NCBI RefSeq assembly: GCF_901538265.1
Contig: NZ_LR593886.1
Location: 1,736,001-1,800,000, forward strand
DNA: 64,000 bases
Direction: 5' to 3'
From: Gemmata massiliana
GTDB lineage: Bacteria > Planctomycetota > Planctomycetia > Gemmatales > Gemmataceae
Shown here piece by piece: positions 25,967 to 33,873 of this stretch. The notes below the pieces were generated by a model. That model was not told the origin of the DNA, ran no database searches, and worked only from the letters and a program-made list of their open reading frames with translations. The number at the start of each line of letters is the position of its first letter. Position 1 is the first letter of the stretch. The position numbers and the translations under genes were made by a program.

Positions 25967-26530
25967 ATGCCCATTGCGTTCGATTGTGCTTGCGGACGGC
26001 ACTTTAGTGTCGGCGATGCGTTCGCCGGCAAGCGGACCAAGTGCCCGTCGTGTAATGCCCCGCTCACCGTTCCTGTACCCGAAACAACGCCACCGGAACC
26101 GAGTCACGCAGAAGACGAAGCGTACCGCGCGCTGCTGGAAAGCCCTGATCCGGAACCAGTCACGACCGACTATTCGGCCCGAACCGCCCCGCAAACCGAC
26201 GAGGACGGGCGCCCGAAAAACGCCTCGCCAATTGGGAAACCGCTTTCGACCAAAAAAGCGGCCAAATTCACCAAACCATCGGCCGAAGAACGCGCGGAGC
26301 GGAAGGAACGCAAGCGGCGCGAGGGCCGACCATACGACCCAGAGCGCCCGCGGAAGGTTCTGTACATGATCGGCGGCGTACTGATGATTGTCGGTGGCGG
26401 GGCACTTTGTTTTTTCTCGATCAACGAAGGTATTTCGATCCGCGGGGGCGTTTTTGGTTTCATGCTCGCGTTCGGGGGTGTCGGCACGTTCTTCCAAGGC
26501 GTTACCGGTGATTTCAGCGACGATGCGTGA
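25967..26530 (+). CDS. Zinc-ribbon membrane protein, second of a pair
   Basis: A 187-residue protein starting with the same ribbon type (DCACGRHFSVGDAFAGKRTK, CPSC). A charged disordered linker (EERAERKERKRREGRPYDPE) and two hydrophobic segments at the C-terminus follow (VLYMIGGVLMIVGGGALCFF and GGVFGFMLAFGGVGTFF). The layout predicts a cytoplasmic zinc ribbon tethered to the inner membrane. It is 40 bases from its soluble paralogue and probably in the same transcript. Confidence 0.75.
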   Translation: MPIAFDCACGRHFSVGDAFAGKRTKCPSCNAPLTVPVPETTPPEPSHAEDEAYRALLESPDPEPVTTDYSARTAPQTDEDGRPKNASPIGKPLSTKKAAKFTKPSAEERAERKERKRREGRPYDPERPRKVLYMIGGVLMIVGGGALCFFSINEGISIRGGVFGFMLAFGGVGTFFQGVTGDFSDDA

Positions 26531-26733
26531 CCATGTTTTGTGCGCTGTTCGTGTGGGCTGCGCGGCTGTCGTTCGTGTTGCCGCCAAAGACTCGTGTTTT
26601 GGAATGATTGGACCGGGAACGGGGCGGGAATAGCCCACTCGCGCGGGCGACCTCCGCGTATACAATTCCATCAAGGCGAGCGGGGGGCGAATGCCCCCTG
26701 TTTCTGTTGGTGCTCGCACTCACGGAGAATCCC

Positions 26734-28158
26734 ATGTCCGACGTTCGCGAAACGCAGCTCCTCGTCATCGGTGGCGGCCCCGGCGGGTACCCAGCCGCGC
26801 TCCACGCCGCCGACCACGGGATCAAGGTCACGCTGGTGGACGAGGGGGCAAAGCTCGGTGGCGTGTGCCTCAACCGAGGGTGCATCCCGAGCAAGGCGCT
26901 GCTGCACACTGCGAAGATCATTCGCGAAGCGCACGAGATGGCGAACTACGGCGTGACGTTCGGCGAACCGACGCTCGACCTCGCCAAGCTGCGGGACTTC
27001 GTGCAGGCGAAGGTGGTGGGCAAACTGACGGGCGGCATCGGCCAGCTCACGAAGGGCCGCGGGGTCGATGTGGTGAAGGGGCGCGCGGTGTTCACGTCGC
27101 CCAACACGGTCGAGGTGACCGGCGATGCGCCGCAAACGATCAAGTTCCAGAACTGCATCATCGCGACCGGGTCGCTCCCGGTGGTGCCGAAGCCGTGGCA
27201 GATCAACGACGACCGCGTGATGGACAGCACCGGTGCGCTCCTGTTGCCGGACGTGCCGAAGAAATTCCTCGTGATCGGCGGTGGGTACATCGGCCTGGAA
27301 ATCGGCAGCGTGTACGCGGCTCTGGGCAGCAAGGTAACGGTGGTCGAAGCGCTCGATCGCATCCTGTTCATGGCCGACAAGGATCTCGTTGATCCGCTCG
27401 AACGGAAGCTCAAGAGCGAGTTCGAGGCGATTTACACGGCCACGAAGGTGATGGGGCTGGAAGCGACGAAGGACGGCATCGTCGTGAAGCTCGAAGGGGC
27501 GGGGGCGCCGGCGTCGCTGACGTTCGACCGCGTGCTCATTTCCGTCGGGCGCCGGCCGAACTCGGCGGGTCTCGGGCTCGACAAGGCCGGCATCAATGTG
27601 ACCGAAAAGGGCTTCATTCCCATCGACAAACAGCGCCGCACGAACGTCCCGCACATCTTCGCGATCGGCGACGTGGGCGAGGAGCCCGGTCTCGCTCACA
27701 AGGCCACGGCGGAAGCCCGCGTTGCGGTGGAGGTGATCCACGGCGAACCGGCCGAATGGAACCCGCGTGCGATCCCGGCGGTGATCTTCACTGACCCCGA
27801 GATCGCGTGGGCCGGCATCACGCAGAAGGAAGCCGACGAGAAGAAGATCCCCTACGAGGCGCTGAACTTCCCGTGGGCCGCGAGCGGCCGGGCCGTGAGC
27901 ATCGCCCGCACCGAGGGGCGCACGAAAATGCTCGTCGACCCCGAAACCAAACGCATTCTGGGGGTGGGGATCGTGGGCGCGGGTGCCGGCGAGATGATCG
28001 CGGAAAGCGTTCTGGCGATCGAAATGGGCGCGGTGGCGCGCGACGTGTTGGAGAGCATCCACCCGCACCCGACGCTGAGCGAAACCGTGATGGAGAGCGC
28101 CGAACTCGCTTACGGGGCCGCCACGCACGTCGGCCGGCCGCGCAAGGTCGCGCGGTAG
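26734..28158 (+). CDS. lpdA: Dihydrolipoyl dehydrogenase
   Basis: A 474-residue flavoprotein disulfide reductase, the E3 component of 2-oxoacid dehydrogenase complexes. FAD-binding VIGGGPGGYPAALHAADHG comes first. The redox-active pair is in GVCLNRGCIPSKALL, NAD binding is at VIGGGYIGLEIGSVYAALG, the second FAD motif is FAIGDVGEEPGLAHKA, and the C-terminal catalytic dyad is HPHPTLSE. All key residues are present. The ATG at 26734 is preceded by GGAG. No E1 or E2 gene is adjacent, so it probably serves complexes encoded elsewhere. Confidence 0.9.
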   Translation: MSDVRETQLLVIGGGPGGYPAALHAADHGIKVTLVDEGAKLGGVCLNRGCIPSKALLHTAKIIREAHEMANYGVTFGEPTLDLAKLRDFVQAKVVGKLTGGIGQLTKGRGVDVVKGRAVFTSPNTVEVTGDAPQTIKFQNCIIATGSLPVVPKPWQINDDRVMDSTGALLLPDVPKKFLVIGGGYIGLEIGSVYAALGSKVTVVEALDRILFMADKDLVDPLERKLKSEFEAIYTATKVMGLEATKDGIVVKLEGAGAPASLTFDRVLISVGRRPNSAGLGLDKAGINVTEKGFIPIDKQRRTNVPHIFAIGDVGEEPGLAHKATAEARVAVEVIHGEPAEWNPRAIPAVIFTDPEIAWAGITQKEADEKKIPYEALNFPWAASGRAVSIARTEGRTKMLVDPETKRILGVGIVGAGAGEMIAESVLAIEMGAVARDVLESIHPHPTLSETVMESAELAYGAATHVGRPRKVAR

Positions 28159-28182
28159 TACACGCGAGCCGTCGGTAACTCG

Positions 28183-28209
28183 AACCCCGGGGCCAATTGC
28201 CCCGGGGTT
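28183..28209 (+). terminator. Hairpin after lpdA
   Basis: AACCCCGGGGC (28183-28193) pairs perfectly with GCCCCGGGGTT (28199-28209) around a CAATT loop, 25 bases after the lpdA stop. The T-run is weak. Confidence 0.5.
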
Positions 28210-28259
28210 CTGGGTAGAATGCTCCCCATCTCCCCGAACGAGAACAGGAGCGCTCCGTC

Positions 28260-29693
28260 GTGCCGACACCGACCCCGCTGACCGGGTACACATCGTACAA
28301 GGGTTTGCCGCCACTCGCCGGGCTTTGCACGCTCGAAGAGGCCGCGCGCCCGGGCCTGTCCGTCGAAGAATGCGTCCGGCGACTGAAGCGCTTCCACTAC
28401 TGCTTCAAGCGGCTGCACCAGATTCTTACGGCTCGCATCACCGCGGAACCGATTTACGAACTGAAAACCGCCTTCGCGCACCACGCCTATTTGTGCGCGG
28501 AACACGTCACCGCGCTGCGCACGCGTATCGGCGAGATGCGCGAACCGCCACTAGGACTGGAAGACGTTCCGCATCCGGCGCTGGAAGCGTTCTTTGATGA
28601 AATCCTCGCGGCGCCGACGACGGAGGAATTGTTGTGGAGCGTGTACACGACCGCGATTTCTGAACTGAATCGAGCGATGCGTGACTACTTGGGTGAGACG
28701 AACCCGCTCACCGACGCCCCGTCGCGCCGAACCCTTCGGTTCGCTCTGCTCGAACTCGATGACATCGGCCGCTGGGGGTGGGAAGCTGTTCACGCGCTCG
28801 CCGTCGTGCGGCAGAGCGAGATGTTGCCGTGGTCGCGCTTGTTGGACGACCTGCTGTGCGCGGCCGGCGGCATTGAGGGCACGCGGCCCGAAACCGGCGA
28901 TTCCATCACGCGCCGCTACTCCGCGCAGCCCTACGTCTATGACCCCGTCCCCCAGCGCGACGAGCGGTTCTCGGACCCGTGGAACCAGGGCGTGAACGCG
29001 GAATCGTTCCTGTACGACCCGGCGAAACCGGCGCGCGCGAAGGCGCTCATGATGCTCTACAAGCGCCTGCGCGAGATCGATGTGCCCGAAATGATGGCGT
29101 CGATTATCACGCAGACGCCGGGCAAGCCGTGGGGTTACTACCGCGACATGACCCGCCAATTGTGGGACGAGGCCCGGCACGCGATGATGGGTGAGGTCGG
29201 GTTCGTCGCGCTCGGCGTGGACTGGACGAAGGCGAAGATCACGTTCAACTGGTCGTACCGGCTCAACACCGAGTGTACCCCGATGGAGCGGCACGGTGTG
29301 CTGTACTTCATCGAACAGGGGCTCATGCCGCGTACCGGTAAGCGCTACGAGTTCGAGGTCGCGCGGGACTCTGGGCTGCCACTCATGGCCACGCTGCAAG
29401 ACTTCGACTGGGCCGACGAGGTGCTCCATTCGCAGATCGGGCGGGCGTGGTACGTGCCGCAGTTCGGCAGTCTGAAGGAGTCGCTCGATTACGGCGACGC
29501 GGCGTGGTCGAAGGTGCTGAGTAACTGGGCGACCGTGAAGGAGCGGGGGCTCACGCAGCACGAGAACTGGTGGCCCGCGGTGTACGCGATGGCCTGCGCC
29601 GCAGAAGGCGTGCAGCCGGACGCGGTCGTGCTCGCGTTCGATGAAACCTACGAGGGCAAACGCGCGGACCTGCAGCGCATCGCCGCCGAGTAG
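28260..29693 (+). CDS. Ferritin-like-fold protein of unknown function
   Basis: A 477-residue largely helical protein starting at GTG 28260. Helix ELKTAFAHHAYLCAEHVTAL and the later TRQLWDEARHAMMGEVGF carry E/H pairs (CAEH, DEARH) of the ferritin-like di-iron type, resembling DUF455-like proteins with a DEARHA motif. Further helices (LLELDDIGRWGWEAVHAL, DWADEVLHSQIGRAW) could supply more ligands. The middle contains a conserved-looking YDPVPQRDERFSDPWNQG loop. No specific family is recognised. Oxidase or hydroxylase activity is possible but unproven. Confidence 0.65.
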   Translation: MPTPTPLTGYTSYKGLPPLAGLCTLEEAARPGLSVEECVRRLKRFHYCFKRLHQILTARITAEPIYELKTAFAHHAYLCAEHVTALRTRIGEMREPPLGLEDVPHPALEAFFDEILAAPTTEELLWSVYTTAISELNRAMRDYLGETNPLTDAPSRRTLRFALLELDDIGRWGWEAVHALAVVRQSEMLPWSRLLDDLLCAAGGIEGTRPETGDSITRRYSAQPYVYDPVPQRDERFSDPWNQGVNAESFLYDPAKPARAKALMMLYKRLREIDVPEMMASIITQTPGKPWGYYRDMTRQLWDEARHAMMGEVGFVALGVDWTKAKITFNWSYRLNTECTPMERHGVLYFIEQGLMPRTGKRYEFEVARDSGLPLMATLQDFDWADEVLHSQIGRAWYVPQFGSLKESLDYGDAAWSKVLSNWATVKERGLTQHENWWPAVYAMACAAEGVQPDAVVLAFDETYEGKRADLQRIAAE

Positions 29694-29732
29694 GGGGGCT
29701 GCTTATAGGGTGCCGACCCGCGGGAGCATCAA

Positions 29733-30527
29733 GTGGGGTGGTTCAGCAATGCCTTCGTGTTCGCCCAGGAACCGCACTGGAAGGCGCTCGCCAGGTCCGG
29801 TATCCGGTGCGCGGGGATCTGGGGGTACAAGCACCGCACGCGGGACGTCTGGCTAGCGGCCCTTCCCGCAACTGCGGACGAGAACCTCTCCCCGTTCGCG
29901 ATGGACGTCCCGACGGACTTTCGCACCGACGGCTCGGTCGCGCCGCACGCCCTGGACCGGTTCGACAAAGTGGCCCGGGCGCTGAGCACCCAGTACCTGG
30001 ATCTGTGTGTCGGGTACGTTCACCTGACGCTGGCTGTGGCACAGCGGGCGGGGGTGCCAACTTTCTTCTTCGCTGCCGACGACGAGTTCCGCGACGTTGG
30101 ATGCCGAGCGAACCCCAACGGGCTGGAGCAGTTCGCCGGCAAGTTCCCCGATTTCCTGGTGCGGTACGGGGACCGGCGGCTGACCGTTCTGGTTCCCGAC
30201 GTGGAGAGCCTACAGTCCTTCTCCGCAGCTCGGCTTGAACGCTGTCGGCGGCTCAAGGACGTAACCGTGATCGCACACGACGCGCCACCACCTCCGCTTC
30301 CATCGGCCCCGCCCCGGTCGCGGCGACGCATCCGGGCTACGAGTTCCGCTGGTGCGGACGATCTGGCCCGATGGGGAACGTTCTACCGCTTCCCGGTGGA
30401 ACTCTGGCCCCCGGCGGCGGGCGCCCCCGGCGAAGTTCTCGGGCTCGGCACGTGGGACGTGTGGGACGGGTTCGACGACAACTTTGAGGTCGTGTTTCGT
30501 GGACCGAGCAAGGCATCCAAGCGCTAG
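29733..30527 (+). CDS. Hypothetical protein, 264 residues
   Basis: Starts at GTG 29733 with GGGAG at good spacing. I do not recognise the family. The N-terminal two thirds look like an alpha/beta fold with a high share of aromatic residues (WKALARSGIRCAGIWGYKHR, YLDLCVGYVHLTLAVAQRAG, VPTFFFAADDEF). A Pro/Arg-rich linker (about 190-215) precedes a short C-terminal segment (RWGTFYRFPVELWPP, LGTWDVWDGFDDN). It lies 39 bases after the ferritin-like gene and is convergent with the MFS exporter. Confidence 0.55.
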   Translation: MGWFSNAFVFAQEPHWKALARSGIRCAGIWGYKHRTRDVWLAALPATADENLSPFAMDVPTDFRTDGSVAPHALDRFDKVARALSTQYLDLCVGYVHLTLAVAQRAGVPTFFFAADDEFRDVGCRANPNGLEQFAGKFPDFLVRYGDRRLTVLVPDVESLQSFSAARLERCRRLKDVTVIAHDAPPPPLPSAPPRSRRRIRATSSAGADDLARWGTFYRFPVELWPPAAGAPGEVLGLGTWDVWDGFDDNFEVVFRGPSKASKR

Positions 30528-30559
30528 ACCCATCGAATCGACCGCTGTACCCACGGGCA

Positions 30560-31852
30560 TTAACCCGAAGGAGGGGACTGGGGAGCAGTTCTGGGCGTAC
30601 GTCGCACCACCAGAATGCCCGCGAGCAGCACGGTCACCGCCGCGATTCCTGTGGCCATTCCGAACAGCACCGGGCCGACCCCAACCTCTGTAATCATGTG
30701 GCCCGCGATCAAGTGACCGAGTGGGGCACTCGCGCTCAGGGTCATGGCCCAAATCGCCATCACGCGCCCGCGCACTTCGTCCGGCACCGCGAGCTGGAGC
30801 GCGGATTGTGCCGTCGCGAGGAACAGAATCATCCCGAAGCCGATCGCGGCGCAGCACCCGCCCGCGGTCCACGCCTGGTCCGCGAACCCCAACCCGACCA
30901 TCCCACTAGCGCACACCGCAACACCCATCAGCATGAACGCCCCGCGGCGCGACACGCTCCCGAAAGTGGCGGTCATAAGTGCGGCGCCGAGAGCGCCCGC
31001 GCCGAGCGAACTCAGCAAGAAACTGTACGCTTCTTCCTTCAGCCCGAGCCGGAGCTTCGTGTATGCGGGGAGCACCGTGATAATGGGCCAGCCGAACACG
31101 CACAGCGCGAACGTGAGCAGCACGACGGCCCCCATCGCGGGGTGCGCACGCAGGTAGCGCACTCCGGCCCACGCGGAGGCGCCGGGCTTCTCGTGAACGC
31201 GGGGTTCGGGGATACCGCGCAGCGCCCGGAGCACCGCGAGGAAGCTGATCGCGTTCAATGCGAAACAGGTGGTCGCGCCGATGGTGACCGCGTTTGCGCC
31301 GTCGGGCAGGTACGGCACCAGCGCGCCCGCGACGACGAACAGCACGCCCGCCAGCGCCGGGCCGACAGCGCGGGCGGAGTTGAAGACGAGCGAGTTCAAC
31401 CCGACCGCGTTGATGAGGTCTTCCTTGGGCACGAGATCTGGCACGAACGCGAGCCGCGTGGGGAAGTCTACGGCCTGAATCACGCCGTTGAGTGCGATGA
31501 GGGCCAATACGAGGACGGGCGTCGCGAACCCGCACCCGACCACCGCGGCGAGCGCGAGCGCGTTCAGGAGAAAGGCGGTCTGCGTTGTGGAAACGAGTTG
31601 GCGTTTGGGGTACCGGTCCGCGAGTGCTCCGCCCCATGCGCCGAGCAGGAGCGTCGGGCCGATCTGGGCGACGAGCAACCACGACGGCCAGCGCGGGTCG
31701 TTGGTGCGCTCGTACATCAGCCACATGAGCGCGGCCGACTGCATCCACGTGCCGACGAACGAAACGATCTGCCCCGCGAAGTACCGCCGGTAGTTCGGGT
31801 GCCGCAGCGAGCGGAAGGTCGTTTCCTTCAACGCGACCCACAATCTGCCCAT
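30560..31852 (-). CDS. MFS exporter, EntS-like (MFS_3)
   Basis: A 430-residue major-facilitator transporter with about 12 hydrophobic segments. The start FRSLRHPNYRRYFAGQIVSF and FVGTWMQSAALMWLMYE, the cytoplasmic loop GALADRYPKRQLVS (MFS signature A) and VPDEVRGRVMAIWAM are typical of the EntS/MFS_3 group that exports siderophores or drugs. The ATG at 31852 is chosen; a GTG at 31894 would add 14 residues. Substrate unknown. Confidence 0.8.
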   Translation of the reverse strand: MGRLWVALKETTFRSLRHPNYRRYFAGQIVSFVGTWMQSAALMWLMYERTNDPRWPSWLLVAQIGPTLLLGAWGGALADRYPKRQLVSTTQTAFLLNALALAAVVGCGFATPVLVLALIALNGVIQAVDFPTRLAFVPDLVPKEDLINAVGLNSLVFNSARAVGPALAGVLFVVAGALVPYLPDGANAVTIGATTCFALNAISFLAVLRALRGIPEPRVHEKPGASAWAGVRYLRAHPAMGAVVLLTFALCVFGWPIITVLPAYTKLRLGLKEEAYSFLLSSLGAGALGAALMTATFGSVSRRGAFMLMGVAVCASGMVGLGFADQAWTAGGCCAAIGFGMILFLATAQSALQLAVPDEVRGRVMAIWAMTLSASAPLGHLIAGHMITEVGVGPVLFGMATGIAAVTVLLAGILVVRRTPRTAPQSPPSG

Positions 31853-32085
31853 AGTCGTGAGTCCACCGCCCTCGATCCGCCACCGTTCCTTCACATTCGG
31901 CCGGCGCCGGTGGCGAAGAACGACGGGCTACGAACTCAAGACTATGAACCCGTCATCGGTCGGGAGTTGAGAGGTGGTGAATGCGGGATGAGAGTCGCTG
32001 CGGTGGTGCGCAACGTCGAGTCGCAGATGCGCTCCTCTCACGGAATGGATGAACGAAACGCCCACCCAACATGAGGAGCACGACC

Positions 32086-32346
32086 ATGATCCGCAAGATA
32101 ATCCTGTCTGCTGTGATCGCCACCGCGACTGTCGCCGGCCTGACCGCGACGCCGAGCACTGTCGAAGCCGCGTCGCCGGGTGTATTCGACCGACACGGGG
32201 TTCGGTTCGAGGTGCAAGTGCGGCACCGGGGGCACTGGGACACCTACGGCACGTACCGAGACCGGGATGAAGCCCGTCGTGTGGTTCGGATGTTGGAACG
32301 CCAGGGGAAAGACGCGCGGATCGAAGTGGAACGGGACCGCTGGTAA
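32086..32346 (+). CDS. Small secreted SPOR-like protein
   Basis: An 86-residue protein with a signal peptide (MIRKIILSAVIATATVAGLT, cleavage near VEAAS). The compact mature domain FEVQVRHRGHWDTYGTYRDR plus DEARRVVRMLERQGKDARIE resembles half of a SPOR-type alpha/beta fold. AGGAG lies about 8 bases before the second ATG (32086), which decides that start over 32071. Periplasmic; binding partner unknown. Confidence 0.65.
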   Translation: MIRKIILSAVIATATVAGLTATPSTVEAASPGVFDRHGVRFEVQVRHRGHWDTYGTYRDRDEARRVVRMLERQGKDARIEVERDRW

Positions 32347-32354
32347 GCAGATGT

Positions 32355-32423
32355 GAGCGCAAAAAAGGACCGGTCGCGGACTTCGGAGCGTCGCCCATTC
32401 ACTCCGATGTACCACGACCGGTC
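32355..32423 (+). ncRNA. Two-stem hairpin element, copy A
   Basis: GAGCGC and an A-run precede a nested hairpin. The outer stem is GACCGGTCG (32368-32376) with 32415-32423. The inner stem is TCGGAG (32383-32388) with CTCCGA (32402-32407). The apical loop contains GTCGCCCATTC. Copy B at 33270-33338 has the same flank and loop, but different stem sequences that still pair. That covariation is what RNA or single-strand DNA structure conserved by selection would show. Transcript, strand and function are not known. Confidence 0.55.
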
Positions 32424-32690
32424 TAAAGGCAGAATACCTGCGCGACACAGTTGTGCACACCCGAAGTGGGCGGAAATTCCTCGAACACCAAAAGCTAGCG
32501 TCCGAATTTCAGACAGGGCGCGAACGGAAGTGACCCGCGTCGAGTAACTTTGCATATTTCTGCAATAAAGTTCGCGCCGAAAGAGAATCAGGCGAAATCT
32601 CAACAAGACCGCAAATCGTCTTCTACGGTTGTGTTGTCTGATCCAACTCGCTCGTCGCTCCGCCCAAAACGCCCCGAACACCAACGAGAT
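32424..32690. other. Noncoding interior of the duplicated element, copy A
   Basis: These bases lie between the first and second structured motifs. I find no plausible gene. A local inverted repeat (AACTTT at about 32546 with AAAGTT at about 32567) is visible. The interior does not align clearly with copy B. Confidence 0.35.
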
Positions 32691-32770
32691 TTGTTCCGGT
32701 TCGCCACTCGGAACCCCAGCCGGGTCGGGTTGAGGCCGTTCCACGCGCCCTCGCTTCCCCGAACCGGCGG
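32691..32770 (+). ncRNA. Second conserved hairpin motif, copy A
   Basis: GCCGGGTCGGG (32719-32729) pairs with 32758-32768 at 10 of 11 positions. The 28-base loop begins TTGAGGC and ends GCCCTCGCTTC. The block from TTGTTCCGG onward aligns with copy B at 33590-33667, including that loop. An alternative 8-bp pairing CCGGTTCG/CGAACCGG also exists here. It ends 63 bases upstream of the 32834 gene, so a cis-regulatory leader role is possible. Confidence 0.5.
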
Positions 32771-32833
32771 GTTCACACACCCGCCCGCCGCGACTGACTG
32801 TTTGAGCACACGTTCGTTTATACCGAGGTCATA

Positions 32834-33136
32834 ATGTCTCAAGTGCCGCAGACCGCGACTTTGGCCCAGGCCATCGAAGAAGCTCAAGTGCCCTCCCCGG
32901 TCGAATCGCGGGACAACTGGCGCGAAGAGACGATTCGGGCCGGGGTGCTCGTGGCTCTGGGGCGCCCGCAGCAGTTGCTCAGGGTATCGGTCCGTGCGCT
33001 GTGGGGAGACAACTACCGGGTTAACGTCTGGACCGGCGAGAACGCATCGGCCACGGTTCCCAACAGCTACTTCGTGACGGCCGACGAACGGGGCCTGATC
33101 CTCCGGTCGGAACCGCCCATTCAAAAGCAGTATTGA
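32834..33136 (+). CDS. Hypothetical protein, 100 residues
   Basis: A small protein starting MSQVPQTATLAQAIEEAQVP, with GAGGT before the ATG. The second half is beta-rich (LLRVSVRALWGDNYRVNVWT, TVPNSYFVTADERG). I do not recognise the family. It is sandwiched between the two copies of the structured noncoding element: copy A ends 63 bases upstream and copy B begins about 130 bases downstream. Confidence 0.6.
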   Translation: MSQVPQTATLAQAIEEAQVPSPVESRDNWREETIRAGVLVALGRPQQLLRVSVRALWGDNYRVNVWTGENASATVPNSYFVTADERGLILRSEPPIQKQY

Positions 33137-33269
33137 TACACCGTCAAAGGTAAGCTTAGCTTTGCAGAACCTGTAGCTGCTGGAAGCTTCGCTCGGGTTT
33201 GGTGATGTGAATGTAAGCTGTTCTTGGAACAGAACCTCAGTTCCCGAAGCTGCCAACGCAATTGAAATG

Positions 33270-33338
33270 AGCGCGCAAAAAGATCGGCCGCTAAATCATC
33301 ACACTGTCGCCCATTCAGTGTGATAATCGCGGCCGATC
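33270..33338 (+). ncRNA. Two-stem hairpin element, copy B
   Basis: GAGCGC plus A-run, then outer stem GATCGGCCGC (33282-33291) with GCGGCCGATC (33329-33338), inner stem ATCACACT (33298-33305) with AGTGTGAT (33317-33324), and loop GTCGCCCATTC (33306-33316). The loop is identical to copy A over 11 bases while both stems differ yet remain fully paired. Confidence 0.55.
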
Positions 33339-33589
33339 TACCGTAATATTACACTCTGTTCACACCTGGTTTACGCGCAAAGCCTAATAAACACCAAGAT
33401 TCTCGCCGCGGTTACAACTGGATTCGCGCCATAGTCGCAATTTTCAGTAGCTGCGAAACACTCTGCGAATTCTCATTAGTTCTTTCGAGATGTCTGCGTT
33501 AGGATAACGTCTAACCTACCGTAGGGGCTTTGCTCTCGCTAAGACACGGGATTCGCACGGTCGTTCGTTAACTGTGTGATCCTGCCGAA
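33339..33589. other. Noncoding interior of the duplicated element, copy B
   Basis: No credible gene: frames here are short and lack good starts. The stretch is richer in A+T than the surrounding coding DNA. It separates the two structured motifs of copy B by about the same distance as in copy A. Confidence 0.35.
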
Positions 33590-33675
33590 TTGTCCCGGCT
33601 CGCCCTCGGGACGCCGCCCGGATTGGGTTGAGGCTGCCTCGTGCCCTCGCTTCCCCGATCCGGGCGGTCTTTTTC
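33590..33675 (+). ncRNA. Second conserved hairpin motif, copy B, with T-run
   Basis: GCCCGGATTGGG (33616-33627) pairs with 33654-33665 over 12 bp with one G-T wobble. The loop starts TTGAGGC and contains GCCCTCGCTTC as in copy A. It is followed by GGTCTTTTTC, so in this copy it could end transcription. The stem sequence differs from copy A while pairing is kept. Confidence 0.5.
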
Positions 33676-33873
33676 TGTCGTGCAAGTTGCGCAAATTCCC
33701 CCTCAACTTTACAACCCATGACAACCGCGCTCAACAGTGCGCGGGCCTATCGGTATCCTTCATCTCAAACGCTCCGCGAGTAGTCGCTCAACTATCACGG
33801 GTAGCTCCGCAACACTTATATGCCCGGTGGGGTGAGTGCGAACTCGTCGAATGAGATTGATAGGTGAACGCGG
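33676..33873. other. Upstream region of the WD40-like gene
   Basis: No gene found apart from a 21-codon frame at about 33718 that I do not support. TATATG at about 33819 could be a -10 box, but no matching -35 is clear. Confidence 0.3.

Noticed and set aside
33516-33734. Minus-strand frames across copy B of the structured element, with some similarity to the copy A frame
   Set aside because: The similarity at protein level simply follows from the conserved hairpin block; starts and lengths differ and the rest does not align.
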